Positions 1 through 6,420 of a stretch of DNA of 11,295 nt are shown piece by piece. This stretch comes from an uncultured Eubacteriaceae bacterium. GTDB taxonomy: Bacteria > Bacillota > Clostridia > Eubacteriales > Eubacteriaceae. Where the stretch lies: contig CANRHG010000046.1 in assembly GCA_947630385.1 (NCBI GenBank), positions 1 to 11,295 on the forward strand. The letters are read 5' to 3'. How positions within the stretch are numbered: the stretch's first letter is position 1; every line of letters starts with the position of its first letter. The translations under genes were made by a program, and so were the position numbers. The notes below the pieces were generated by a model. The model saw only the letters and a program-made list of their open reading frames with translations. It made no database searches and had not been told where the DNA came from.

Positions 1-1
1 C

Positions 2-307
2 TTAATGCCTGAAGATTCAGCAAGAGGTCAAACTTATAATCCGCTTTTTCCCAAAATAGACCGGCTCAACGAAGAACTTAGAAAACTAGCGGATAAATAC
101 GGTGTTGAAGTTGCCCAAATATCAGTTGCTTGGGCAATTTCTAAAGGAACTCTGCCTATTATAGGAGTTACCAAGAAAAAACACGTAGAAGATGCGGTTG
201 CAGCAACAAAAGTTAACTTGACGGAAGAAGAGATAAATAAACTCGAAACGTTAGCCGATGAACTAGAATTAAACACGATTCGTTTTTGGGAAAAGGAGAT
301 GAAATAA
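2..307 (+). CDS. Aldo/keto reductase, C-terminal part (5' end outside window)
   Basis: This is the 3' end of an NAD(P)H-dependent aldo/keto reductase, a TIM-barrel oxidoreductase that reduces aldehydes and ketones in the cytoplasm. About 100 residues are visible. They contain the family's C-terminal pattern: VAQISVAWAISKGTLPIIG, where the last strand leads to the cofactor site, then GVTKKKHVEDA, equivalent to the phosphate-binding loop that contacts the 2'-phosphate of NADPH. A helix of the LTEEEINKLE type follows, and the protein ends in WEKEMK. The catalytic Asp-Tyr-Lys-His residues lie upstream, outside the window. The first in-frame ATG is at position 5, but the open frame continues to the window edge, and a family member of normal length (about 300 residues) needs the missing upstream part. 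So this is a gene cut by the window, not a short gene. The next reductase gene starts 21 bp downstream on the same strand, probably in one operon. The physiological substrate cannot be told. Confidence 0.9.
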   Translation, partial: LMPEDSARGQTYNPLFPKIDRLNEELRKLADKYGVEVAQISVAWAISKGTLPIIGVTKKKHVEDAVAATKVNLTEEEINKLETLADELELNTIRFWEKEMK

Positions 308-328
308 AACCTTCATTTAGGAGCGATC

Positions 329-1339
329 ATGGAATATCGAAAGCTTGGAAATTCCGATTTAAACGTATCAGCAATCTGTATGGGCTGTATGGGTTTCGGT
401 AACGCCGCTACCGGCCAACATTCCTGGACAGTCGACGAAGAAACGACTAGGGAGATCATAAAACACGGCTTAAATAACGGTATTAATTTTTATGACACCG
501 CCATCGTTTATCAGAACGGAACGAGCGAACAATTTGTCGGACGCGCGCTTCGGGATTTCGCTAACAGGGACGATTACATTATCGCGACAAAATTTACACC
601 GAGGACGCAGGAAGAGATCGATCAGAACGTAAGCGGTCAAAAACACATTGAAAACTACTTAAACCAAAGCCTAAAGAATCTGGGGATGGATTACGTGGAT
701 CTCTACATTTATCATATGTGGGACTATCATACGCCGATGGAAGAGATCATGCTCGGTTTAGACGACGTCGTCAAAGCCGGAAAAGCCCGATACATTGGAA
801 TCTCCAACTGTTTTGCTTGGCAGCTAGCTAAGGCCAACTTCTTTGCAAGAGAGAACAATCTAACTGAATTTGTCTCGCTTCAAGGCCATTACAATCTTAT
901 CGCCCGTGAAGAAGAAAGAGAAATGGTCCCGTTTTGTTTTGACCAAAACATTGCTCTTACGCCTTACAGCGCTTTGGCCGGTGGAAGAATTTCGAAACGT
1001 CCCGGGGAAAGTTCTAAACGATTAGTCGAGGATAGCTACGCAAAGTTTAAGTACGACGCGACAGCCGAAGCCGACTCAAAAATCATTGAACGCGTAATGG
1101 AGCTAGCTGATAAACGAAACGTATCGATGACACAGATCTCCCTCGCTTGGCTTTTGTCTAAAGTAACCGCACCGGTTGTTGGAGCAACAAAAGTTTCTCA
1201 AGTAGATGACATGGTTGGGGCCGTAGATTTAAAATTAACGCCAAATGAGATCGATTATCTGGAAGAACTCTACGTTCCACATCCATTGGTCGGAGTCATG
1301 GCTCAAAACGGTAAGCAAAAAGCTGGGAACGTGGTCTAA
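329..1339 (+). CDS. Aldo/keto reductase, complete
   Basis: This is a cytoplasmic NAD(P)H-dependent oxidoreductase of 336 residues, the usual length for the YghZ/YhdN-like branch of aldo/keto reductases. The sequence opens with MEYRKLGNSDLNVSAICMG, the typical first strand. The catalytic tetrad is visible: Asp56 in FYDTA, Tyr61 in VYQNG, Lys88 in ATKF and His129 in YIYHM. The barrel strand with IGISN lies near residue 157. A cofactor loop VGATKVSQVDDM follows near residue 287. The ATG at 329 is preceded by AGGAG (319-323) at good spacing. It follows another reductase gene by 21 bp and is probably co-transcribed with it. The two proteins are not near-duplicates: their C-terminal parts differ clearly (GVTKKKHVEDA against GATKVSQVDDM), so they likely have different substrates. 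I see no convincing terminator directly after the gene. The family call is secure; the substrate is unknown. Confidence 0.93.
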   Translation: MEYRKLGNSDLNVSAICMGCMGFGNAATGQHSWTVDEETTREIIKHGLNNGINFYDTAIVYQNGTSEQFVGRALRDFANRDDYIIATKFTPRTQEEIDQNVSGQKHIENYLNQSLKNLGMDYVDLYIYHMWDYHTPMEEIMLGLDDVVKAGKARYIGISNCFAWQLAKANFFARENNLTEFVSLQGHYNLIAREEEREMVPFCFDQNIALTPYSALAGGRISKRPGESSKRLVEDSYAKFKYDATAEADSKIIERVMELADKRNVSMTQISLAWLLSKVTAPVVGATKVSQVDDMVGAVDLKLTPNEIDYLEELYVPHPLVGVMAQNGKQKAGNVV

Positions 1340-1543
1340 GAATAAATTTTCCTATCGATCGCTCTTTTTCAAGGAAGTTAAGAGAGTGAATGAATAGATA
1401 TTTAAGCGATGTTTTAGGTTAGAGATTGATCGAATAATATCGTTAATAAACAACTCCAAATATCAAATTATTAGAATCTATCGTTTTCTTACCTTCCAAA
1501 AAGCAGTCAGTGATCAAAATTTCCGCTGAAAACTAAATTTAAT

Positions 1544-1549
1544 TGGAGG
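1544..1549 (+). promoter_or_regulatory. Shine-Dalgarno site of the solute-binding protein gene
   Basis: TGGAGG lies four bases before the ATG at 1554 and fixes that start. The 214-bp gap upstream (1340-1553) is AT-rich. I found no good -35/-10 pair in it and no convincing hairpin, so the promoter that must serve this unit is not assigned. Confidence 0.75.
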
Positions 1550-1553
1550 TTAA

Positions 1554-2390
1554 ATGCAAAAACGATTCCTGATATTTTCTGTTTTTGTTTTATTTTTAAT
1601 TTCTACTATAACCGCTTGTCAAAGTAGTTCTAATTCAGATAATACAGTCGATCCATTATCCGACGGCGTTTTAAACGTAGCCTGTGATCCTACGGGTGTT
1701 CCGATGGAATTTATGGATGAGAATAATAATCTCGTCGGTTTTGACATCGACTTTGCCAATGCTTTGGGAAAAGAGCTCGGCGTAGAAGTCGACATCCAGT
1801 CGGTAGCTTGGGACGGGATCTTCACCGGCCTCACGTCCAATCAGTATGACGTTCTTATCTCTTCAACTTCGATCACCCCAGAGCGCTCACAAAATTATAG
1901 CCAATCCGATCCTTATATTTCTAACGGGATCGTGATTGTCGGTCCGGCGGACGATACTGAAAATCCGCAGTCGTTAGAAGAACTAGACGGGAAAGTTGTT
2001 GGGACTCAGATCGAGACGTCCGCCGACACCGCTATCCAAAAATTAAACGAAGATAACAATATCAACATCGACTTAAAAAAGTACGACGAAATGTTATCGG
2101 TTTTTACGGCTTTAGAAGGTGGGCAACTGGATTATGTCGTGACGGATATCGGTTATTCCCAATACTTTGTAAATCAACATCCGGAAGATTTTAAGATCGT
2201 AACGGAGGAGCCGATCACGAACGAGCCTATCGGGGTGACCGCAAGTAAGGATAATGTAGCATTATTCGAAGAAATAAACGATGCCATTGCCAAATTAAAA
2301 GAGGATGGAACCTTAGCACAAATATCTGAAAAGTGGTACGGAACGGATATGACAAGTGGCATCGATACGACTTTAAGGGTGATCGAATAG
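1554..2390 (+). CDS. Amino-acid ABC transporter substrate-binding lipoprotein
   Basis: This is an extracytoplasmic solute-binding protein of family 3 (SBP_bac_3), 278 residues, probably binding a polar amino acid outside the membrane. A lipoprotein signal is clear: charged MQKR, a hydrophobic stretch, then ITAC with Cys22 as the lipid-modified residue, followed by a Ser/Asn-rich linker. The mature protein shows the family landmarks in order: LNVACDPTGVPMEFMDENN, then GFDIDFANALGKELG, the segment WDGIFTGLTSNQYDVLIS, and SITPERSQNYSQSDPY. The second lobe holds VVGTQIETSADTAIQ, and KLKEDGTLAQISEKWYG closes the domain. No permease or ATPase gene is adjacent, so the other transporter subunits must be encoded elsewhere. 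The next gene is a MurE-like ligase only 13 bp downstream, implying one transcript. The ligand (lysine, ornithine, cystine, glutamine or other) cannot be read from the sequence. Confidence 0.92.
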   Translation: MQKRFLIFSVFVLFLISTITACQSSSNSDNTVDPLSDGVLNVACDPTGVPMEFMDENNNLVGFDIDFANALGKELGVEVDIQSVAWDGIFTGLTSNQYDVLISSTSITPERSQNYSQSDPYISNGIVIVGPADDTENPQSLEELDGKVVGTQIETSADTAIQKLNEDNNINIDLKKYDEMLSVFTALEGGQLDYVVTDIGYSQYFVNQHPEDFKIVTEEPITNEPIGVTASKDNVALFEEINDAIAKLKEDGTLAQISEKWYGTDMTSGIDTTLRVIE

Positions 2391-2403
2391 AGGCAAGCCT
2401 GTT

Positions 2404-3882
2404 TTGAAACTTAAAACCTTAATTGATGACCTAAAAGCCAAACACATTAAAGGATCGTTAGATAAAGAAATTTCTAAAATCACCGATGATTCCCGGACCG
2501 TAGAAAACGGAGATCTTTTCGTCTGTATACGGGGGACTAACTTTGACGGCCACAACTTTATGGAAGACGTGATCCAAAAGGGGGCCGTAGCTATAGTAGT
2601 CGAAGAATTTCCCGAAGAAAGTTACGAGGACGTAACTTTTATTAAAGTCAAAGATTCCCGAGAGGCTCTAGCAAGGCTCGCGGCTTCCTATTACGGTCAT
2701 CCGGCAAAAAAACTTAAGCTGATCGGGGTGACCGGAACCAAAGGTAAAACTTCGATCTCAAATATGATCACAGAGGTTATTAAAAGTTCCGGACAAAAAT
2801 GTGGGCAGATCAGTACGCTTGGAATAATCATTGAAGATGAGCTTACTTTAACCGATAACACGACCCCAGACCCGCTCTTGATCCATGAAGCTTTAAAAAA
2901 GATGGTCGACCTTGGTTATGAGTACGCCGTTATTGAAGTTTCTTCACAAAGTTTTATGCAAAAAAGGGTGGAAGGTTTAAATTACGAAGTCGGTGTTTTT
3001 AGCAACATCGCGCCGGATCATATTAGCAGTTGGGAACATAAGGATTTTGAAGATTATTTAAACTGGAAAAAAGAAATCCTTAAACGAAGTAAGATTATGG
3101 TCGTTAACCGGGACCCGGAACTTTGGAAGTACTTAGGAGCGGAAAAAAAGAAGAACTGGGTCACTTATTCAACTAAGGAAGAAGCCGATTATTATAGCAC
3201 GGAAACTAAATTTCAAAGCGACGGACTTATATTTGGATCACATTCGAAGTTAAAAGGTAAGGTAAACGGTGATCTTGAGCTTAGCCTTCCCGGAATTTTT
3301 AACGTATCCAACGCGCTGGCTGCTTTGGCTGTGACCCAGGAGCTTGGAATTGACTCAAGTGTCTTTTTTGATTCCATCAAACGCGTTCAAACACCAGGGC
3401 GCACGGAACTTATAAAAGAAGCCGTACCGAAAGGCCGTACGGTTTTTGTGGATTACGCCCATAACAAACTTAGTCTGGAAAATACCTTAAAAAGTCTGAG
3501 GGAATACTCACCGAATCGGCTGGTGGTGATGTTTAGCTTTGAATACTCTGAAACGCCCCTACGCCGTTACGATTATGGAATTGCTGTTGGATCTCTTGCG
3601 GATTACGCGATTTTGACCAGTAACAGTATGGGAGATTACACGTTCGAAGAGCTTTTCGCGGATACCATAAAAGGTCTCGACGAAACAGGGATAGATTACG
3701 AAATCGTCAAAGATCGTACGAAAGCTCTTGAACGTGTGGTTGATTTAACCGATGAAAATGATATCATATTGCTTTTAGGCAATGGGAGCGACCATTATAA
3801 GATTGTTGATGGCGTGAAGACTCCATTTTACGAAGATCAAATTTTGATCAATTATCTAAATCAAGTCAGCTCTTCTAAATAG
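2404..3882 (+). CDS. MurE-like UDP-MurNAc-tripeptide ligase (Lys-type lineage, altered C-terminal motif)
   Basis: This is a cytoplasmic ATP-dependent Mur ligase of 492 residues. MurE adds the third amino acid to UDP-MurNAc-L-Ala-D-Glu in peptidoglycan synthesis. The N-terminal substrate domain includes DDSRTV (28-33). The P-loop GVTGTKGKTS is at 108-117. EVSSQ (178-182) and NIAPDHISSWEHKDFEDYL follow, with Lys222 as the probable carbamylated lysine. PGR (331-333) and DYAHN (350-354) start the C-terminal domain. SSQ, DHI-x3-EH and DYAHN match streptococcal L-lysine-adding MurE rather than the DAP type, which has DNPR. However, the amino-acid-selecting stretch is unusual: FSFEYSETPLRRYDYG (377-392) and TSNSMGDYTFEE (405-416) replace the usual GAPGNKGESRR and DDPNNEDP. 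The start is TTG at 2404, chosen because the N-terminus matches the family and AGAGG lies about 11 bases upstream. The gene could be the main murE or a specialised paralogue. Confidence 0.85.
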   Translation: MKLKTLIDDLKAKHIKGSLDKEISKITDDSRTVENGDLFVCIRGTNFDGHNFMEDVIQKGAVAIVVEEFPEESYEDVTFIKVKDSREALARLAASYYGHPAKKLKLIGVTGTKGKTSISNMITEVIKSSGQKCGQISTLGIIIEDELTLTDNTTPDPLLIHEALKKMVDLGYEYAVIEVSSQSFMQKRVEGLNYEVGVFSNIAPDHISSWEHKDFEDYLNWKKEILKRSKIMVVNRDPELWKYLGAEKKKNWVTYSTKEEADYYSTETKFQSDGLIFGSHSKLKGKVNGDLELSLPGIFNVSNALAALAVTQELGIDSSVFFDSIKRVQTPGRTELIKEAVPKGRTVFVDYAHNKLSLENTLKSLREYSPNRLVVMFSFEYSETPLRRYDYGIAVGSLADYAILTSNSMGDYTFEELFADTIKGLDETGIDYEIVKDRTKALERVVDLTDENDIILLLGNGSDHYKIVDGVKTPFYEDQILINYLNQVSSSK

Positions 3883-3892
3883 AATTTACTAA

Positions 3893-3935
3893 AAAAGGTG
3901 TTTCTCAAAATTACCTGAGAAATGCCTTTTCTTTT
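3893..3935 (+). terminator. Intrinsic terminator after the MurE-like gene
   Basis: A 15-bp stem pairs 3893-3907 (AAAAGGTGTTTCTCA) with 3916-3930 (TGAGAAATGCCTTTT). Two positions are G-U wobbles, the loop has 8 bases, and the tail reads TTTTCTTTT. It starts 11 bp after the stop codon and separates the solute-binding/ligase unit from the DUF362 gene. The A-rich left arm suggests weaker activity in the reverse direction too. Confidence 0.88.
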
Positions 3936-3940
3936 AAAGT

Positions 3941-3969
3941 TTGTCGAAGTACTGTTTCTATAATATATC
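3941..3969 (+). promoter_or_regulatory. Candidate promoter for the DUF362/permease operon
   Basis: TTGTCG (3941-3946) and TATATC (3964-3969) are separated by 17 bases and each match four of six consensus bases. A better -10 word, TATAAT, sits at 3959-3964 but has no -35 at usual spacing. Transcription would start near 3976, giving a short leader with AGAAAGG just before the ATG at 3991. The position directly after a strong terminator supports a promoter here; the exact boxes are uncertain. Confidence 0.4.
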
Positions 3970-3990
3970 TTCTCATCTAGAAAGGTTAAT

Positions 3991-5007
3991 ATGAAAACTT
4001 GGTTAAAATTATTACCGTTCTTTTTACTTTTGCTAATATTCGTATCCGCTTGTAGTTCGACTTCCACTGATGAAAATAAAACTCAAGAAGATTTAAACGT
4101 GGGAACCGAGACAGTCGAGGACGACGGCACAGCTTCTTCTACAACCGTTTATTTTACGTCGAATATAAGCCCAGAAGGATTGGTTTCAGTTTATGACGCG
4201 CTCGGGTGGCAGCCCGAAGGAAAAGTTGCCGCAAAACTCTCGACCGGGGAGCCGCCGGCCAGTAATTATCTATCTCCGGATCTGATCAAAAATCTCGTTC
4301 AGAATTTAGATGCGACCATCGTTGAATGCAATACCGCTTATGGGGGAGACCGCTCCGAAACGGCCATGCATTATCAGGTGGCTCAAGATCACGGATTTAC
4401 GGAGATTGCCGACTTTCAAATTCTCGATGAAAATGGCTCGGTGAGCCTTCCGGTTCAAAACGGAACGGTTTTAAGTGAAGATAAAGTGGGATCGGCCTTT
4501 AATGATTACGATTCGTACGTAATTCTATCGCATTTTAAGGGTCACTCCATGGCAGGCTACGGGGGAGCGATCAAAAATATCTCAATTGGTCTTGCCTCCA
4601 GCGAAGGTAAAGCTTTAATCCACAGTGGCGGAACCGGTGAGAGTATGTGGGGAGGCGATCAGAACGCCTTTTTAGAAGCGATGGCAGAAGCGGGTAAATC
4701 GGTTTCCGACGCCTTAGATAACGGGAACAATATTACTTACGTTAACGTCATGAACCGCTTATCTGTCGATTGTGATTGTGATGGAAATCCGGAAGAACCG
4801 GACATGCACGATATAGGGATCTTGGCTTCAAACGATCCTGTCGCTCTCGATCAAGCCTGTATCGATTTGGTGTACGAACAAAAAGACGGTGACGGTGCGT
4901 CTCTTGTTGAACGAATCGAATCACGAAACGGTCTTCACACCCTTGAGCACGCCCAAGAAATCGGTCTAGGAAGTCGCTCCTATCAATTGGTCAACATCGA
5001 TGCTTGA
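3991..5007 (+). CDS. DUF362-domain lipoprotein
   Basis: This is a predicted membrane-anchored, extracytoplasmic protein of 338 residues with a DUF362 (PF04015) domain. The biochemical role of this family is not established. Residues 1-21 form a lipoprotein signal (MKTWLKLL, hydrophobic run, VSAC with Cys21), followed by an acidic Ser/Thr-rich linker to about residue 52. DUF362 landmarks are then visible: a conserved Cys in VECNTAYGG (110-119), HFKGH (181-185), GYGGAIKNISIG (189-200), the cysteine pair DCDCD (260-264), DIGILASNDPVALDQAC (274-290), and the C-terminal GLGSRSYQLVNID. The 4Fe-4S ferredoxin module found in many cytoplasmic DUF362 proteins is absent. HFKGH, the Cys residues and the Asp-rich loop could bind metal, but that is inference. 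The stop overlaps the start of the permease gene by 8 bp, so the two are translationally coupled and may act together. Confidence 0.85.
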   Translation: MKTWLKLLPFFLLLLIFVSACSSTSTDENKTQEDLNVGTETVEDDGTASSTTVYFTSNISPEGLVSVYDALGWQPEGKVAAKLSTGEPPASNYLSPDLIKNLVQNLDATIVECNTAYGGDRSETAMHYQVAQDHGFTEIADFQILDENGSVSLPVQNGTVLSEDKVGSAFNDYDSYVILSHFKGHSMAGYGGAIKNISIGLASSEGKALIHSGGTGESMWGGDQNAFLEAMAEAGKSVSDALDNGNNITYVNVMNRLSVDCDCDGNPEEPDMHDIGILASNDPVALDQACIDLVYEQKDGDGASLVERIESRNGLHTLEHAQEIGLGSRSYQLVNIDA

Positions 5008-5902
5008 GGTATTAAAGCGGGAGTTAATCTACGTTTGGTATTATTTTAGTTTACAGCTTCGCCAAATTTTTCCTTACTTTATATTAGGGATCGTACTAGG
5101 CTCGGTGATTTCGGTGTTTTTTAAAAACAAGATCCATACGGCTTGCCTTTCGGTCTCTCAGAAAAAATTAGGAACGCTTGGAATCGTCATTGCTAGTATT
5201 TTGGGAATTGCTTCGCCCCTTTGTATGTATGGAACTATCCCACTCGCGGCTTCATTTTCAAAAAGTGGGGTAAGCGACGATTGGCTGGCTGCGTTTATGA
5301 TGAGCTCCATCCTTCTTAATCCTCAGCTTATCCTTTACAGCACGGCTTTGGGTCCGTTAGCTTTAATCATTAGAATAGCTTCTTGTTTTATCTGTGGGAT
5401 CCTAGCCGGTCTTTTTGTTCGCTACTTTTTTCAGGGACATCCCTTTTTTAACTTTACCGGTTTTAACGAACCTCACAGTAGAGACACCGATCCAAATCCG
5501 GTTCTACGCTTGATTAAAAACATTCAAAGGAATTTAAAAGCGACCGGACCTTGGTTTTTAATTGGCGTTATTTTATCCGCGTTGTTTCAGCGCTACGTTC
5601 CTGCCGAAGCCGTAAGCCAACTTTTTGGGCCAAACGAAGGTTTTGGGTTACTAATGGCAGCAACGATAGGAGTACCTTTATACGCTTGTGGGGGAGGAAC
5701 GATTCCTTTGCTTGTGCAGTGGTTATCCGATGGAATGAGTATGGGGAGTGCCGCCGCGTTTATGATAACCGGTCCTTCAACAAAGATCACAAATCTTGGA
5801 GCTTTAAAGATTGTGCTAGGGGTTAAACGCTTTTTCATTTATCTACTTTTTATAATCTTTACATCGCTTCTTACCGGCTTTTTGGTAAATATGGTAGTTT
5901 GA
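5000..5902 (+). CDS. Predicted permease, ArsP_1/PF03773 type
   Basis: This is an integral membrane transporter of 300 residues with about eight hydrophobic segments in two homologous halves. The first half carries GIASPLCMYGTIPLAASF (69-86) and FMMSSILLNPQL (99-110). The second carries VPLYACGGGTIPLLVQWL (225-242) and AFMITGPSTKITNLG (253-267). The paired Cys/Gly-Thr-Ile-Pro motifs, with Cys75 and Cys230, and the following NP or GP turn are typical of PF03773. That family includes the organoarsenical exporter ArsP and many permeases of unknown substrate. A hydrophilic loop at about 146-175 separates the halves. The start ATG lies inside the DUF362 stop region (ATGCTTGA, 5000-5007), with only a weak ribosome site, so translation likely depends on coupling. 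No arsR, arsC or other arsenic gene is nearby, so arsenic export should not be assumed. A metal, metalloid or small organic substrate linked to the DUF362 partner is possible. Confidence 0.83.
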   Translation: MLEVLKRELIYVWYYFSLQLRQIFPYFILGIVLGSVISVFFKNKIHTACLSVSQKKLGTLGIVIASILGIASPLCMYGTIPLAASFSKSGVSDDWLAAFMMSSILLNPQLILYSTALGPLALIIRIASCFICGILAGLFVRYFFQGHPFFNFTGFNEPHSRDTDPNPVLRLIKNIQRNLKATGPWFLIGVILSALFQRYVPAEAVSQLFGPNEGFGLLMAATIGVPLYACGGGTIPLLVQWLSDGMSMGSAAAFMITGPSTKITNLGALKIVLGVKRFFIYLLFIIFTSLLTGFLVNMVV

Positions 5903-5933
5903 ATAAAAATTTAAATTTAATTTTTTGAATTTT

Positions 5934-5940
5934 AAGGAGA
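5934..5940 (+). promoter_or_regulatory. Shine-Dalgarno site of the broken flavodoxin gene
   Basis: AAGGAGA is six bases before the ATG at 5947 and supports that start although the reading frame soon stops. The 44-bp gap after the permease gene is very AT-rich and contains the palindrome AAATTTAAATTT (5907-5918). No convincing promoter was found, so read-through from the permease operon is likely. Confidence 0.7.
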
Positions 5941-5946
5941 AATAAC

Positions 5947-6420
5947 ATGAGCAAAAATTTAGTTGCTTATTTTTCGGCGACGGGAACGACAGAAAAAGCC
6001 GCAAAAAATCTTGCTGGAGCGTTAGGAGCGGATTTTTACGAAATCAAACCTGCTACAGCGTAAGCACAGGCGGATCTAAACTGGAATAATAAAAGTTCCC
6101 GAAGTTCTATAGGAATGAACGATAAAAGCAGTCGACCGGCTCTAGCGGACAACAATGCTATTATTAGCGAGTACGATACGATCTTACTGGGTTTTCCTAT
6201 CTGGTGGTATACGGCCCCAAGAATCATTAATTCTTTTTTGGAAAACTACGATTTTGACGGGAAAAATATTGTTCTTTTTGCTACGTCCGGTGGAAGTGGT
6301 CTTGGAAATATTGCGAAAGAACTTGCTCTTAGTAGTCCAGGAGCTAATATCCAAAACGGAAAAATGCTTAATAGAAGATCATCTTTTGATGATATAAAGA
6401 AAATTGTAGAAACGTTATGA
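5947..6420 (+). pseudogene. Flavodoxin, interrupted by an in-frame TAA at codon 39
   Basis: Read through the stop, this frame encodes a normal flavodoxin of about 157 residues, a small FMN-binding electron carrier. The FMN phosphate loop is YFSATGTTEKAA (8-19). After codon 39 the same frame continues with ADLNWNN, SSRSS, SSRPAL and then GFPIWWYTAPRIINSFLENY, the flavin-stacking and family-specific region, followed by FATSGGSGLGN. Related flavodoxins read P-Y-T/S-x-ADL here, so the TAA (6061-6063) sits where a Tyr codon (TAT or TAC) is expected. One base change would explain it. SIGM replaces the usual S-V/I-E-M nearby, a possible second change. The remaining 3' frame could start at ATG 6115, but that would lack the FMN phosphate loop and has no proper ribosome site. 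The last codons overlap the next gene by ATGA. TAA is an ordinary stop elsewhere here, so reassignment is ruled out. Recent inactivation or a sequencing error are the main options. Confidence 0.85.

Noticed and set aside
1340..1553. A riboswitch, small RNA or terminator in the 214-bp gap before the solute-binding protein gene.
   Set aside because: The region is AT-rich with only short, weak complementarities; no hairpin with a U tail and no conserved riboswitch core were recognisable by eye.
5593..5838. An 81-residue minus-strand reading frame inside the permease gene.
   Set aside because: It is fully inside a well-supported gene, has no recognisable motif or ribosome site, and is best explained as a shadow frame.
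5000..5902. An arsenic-resistance operon based on the ArsP-like permease.
   Set aside because: No arsR, arsC, arsM or other arsenic gene is adjacent, and PF03773 contains many permeases of other or unknown substrates.
6061..6063. Stop-codon reassignment or a special recoded amino acid at the flavodoxin TAA.
   Set aside because: Several intact genes here end in TAA, no recoding element is recognisable, and the family residue at this place is ordinary tyrosine.
6115..6420. A free-standing 101-residue gene starting at ATG 6115.
   Set aside because: It is the 3' part of the broken flavodoxin in the same frame, lacks the FMN phosphate loop, and the only purine-rich bases (AGGA) touch the ATG with no spacing.
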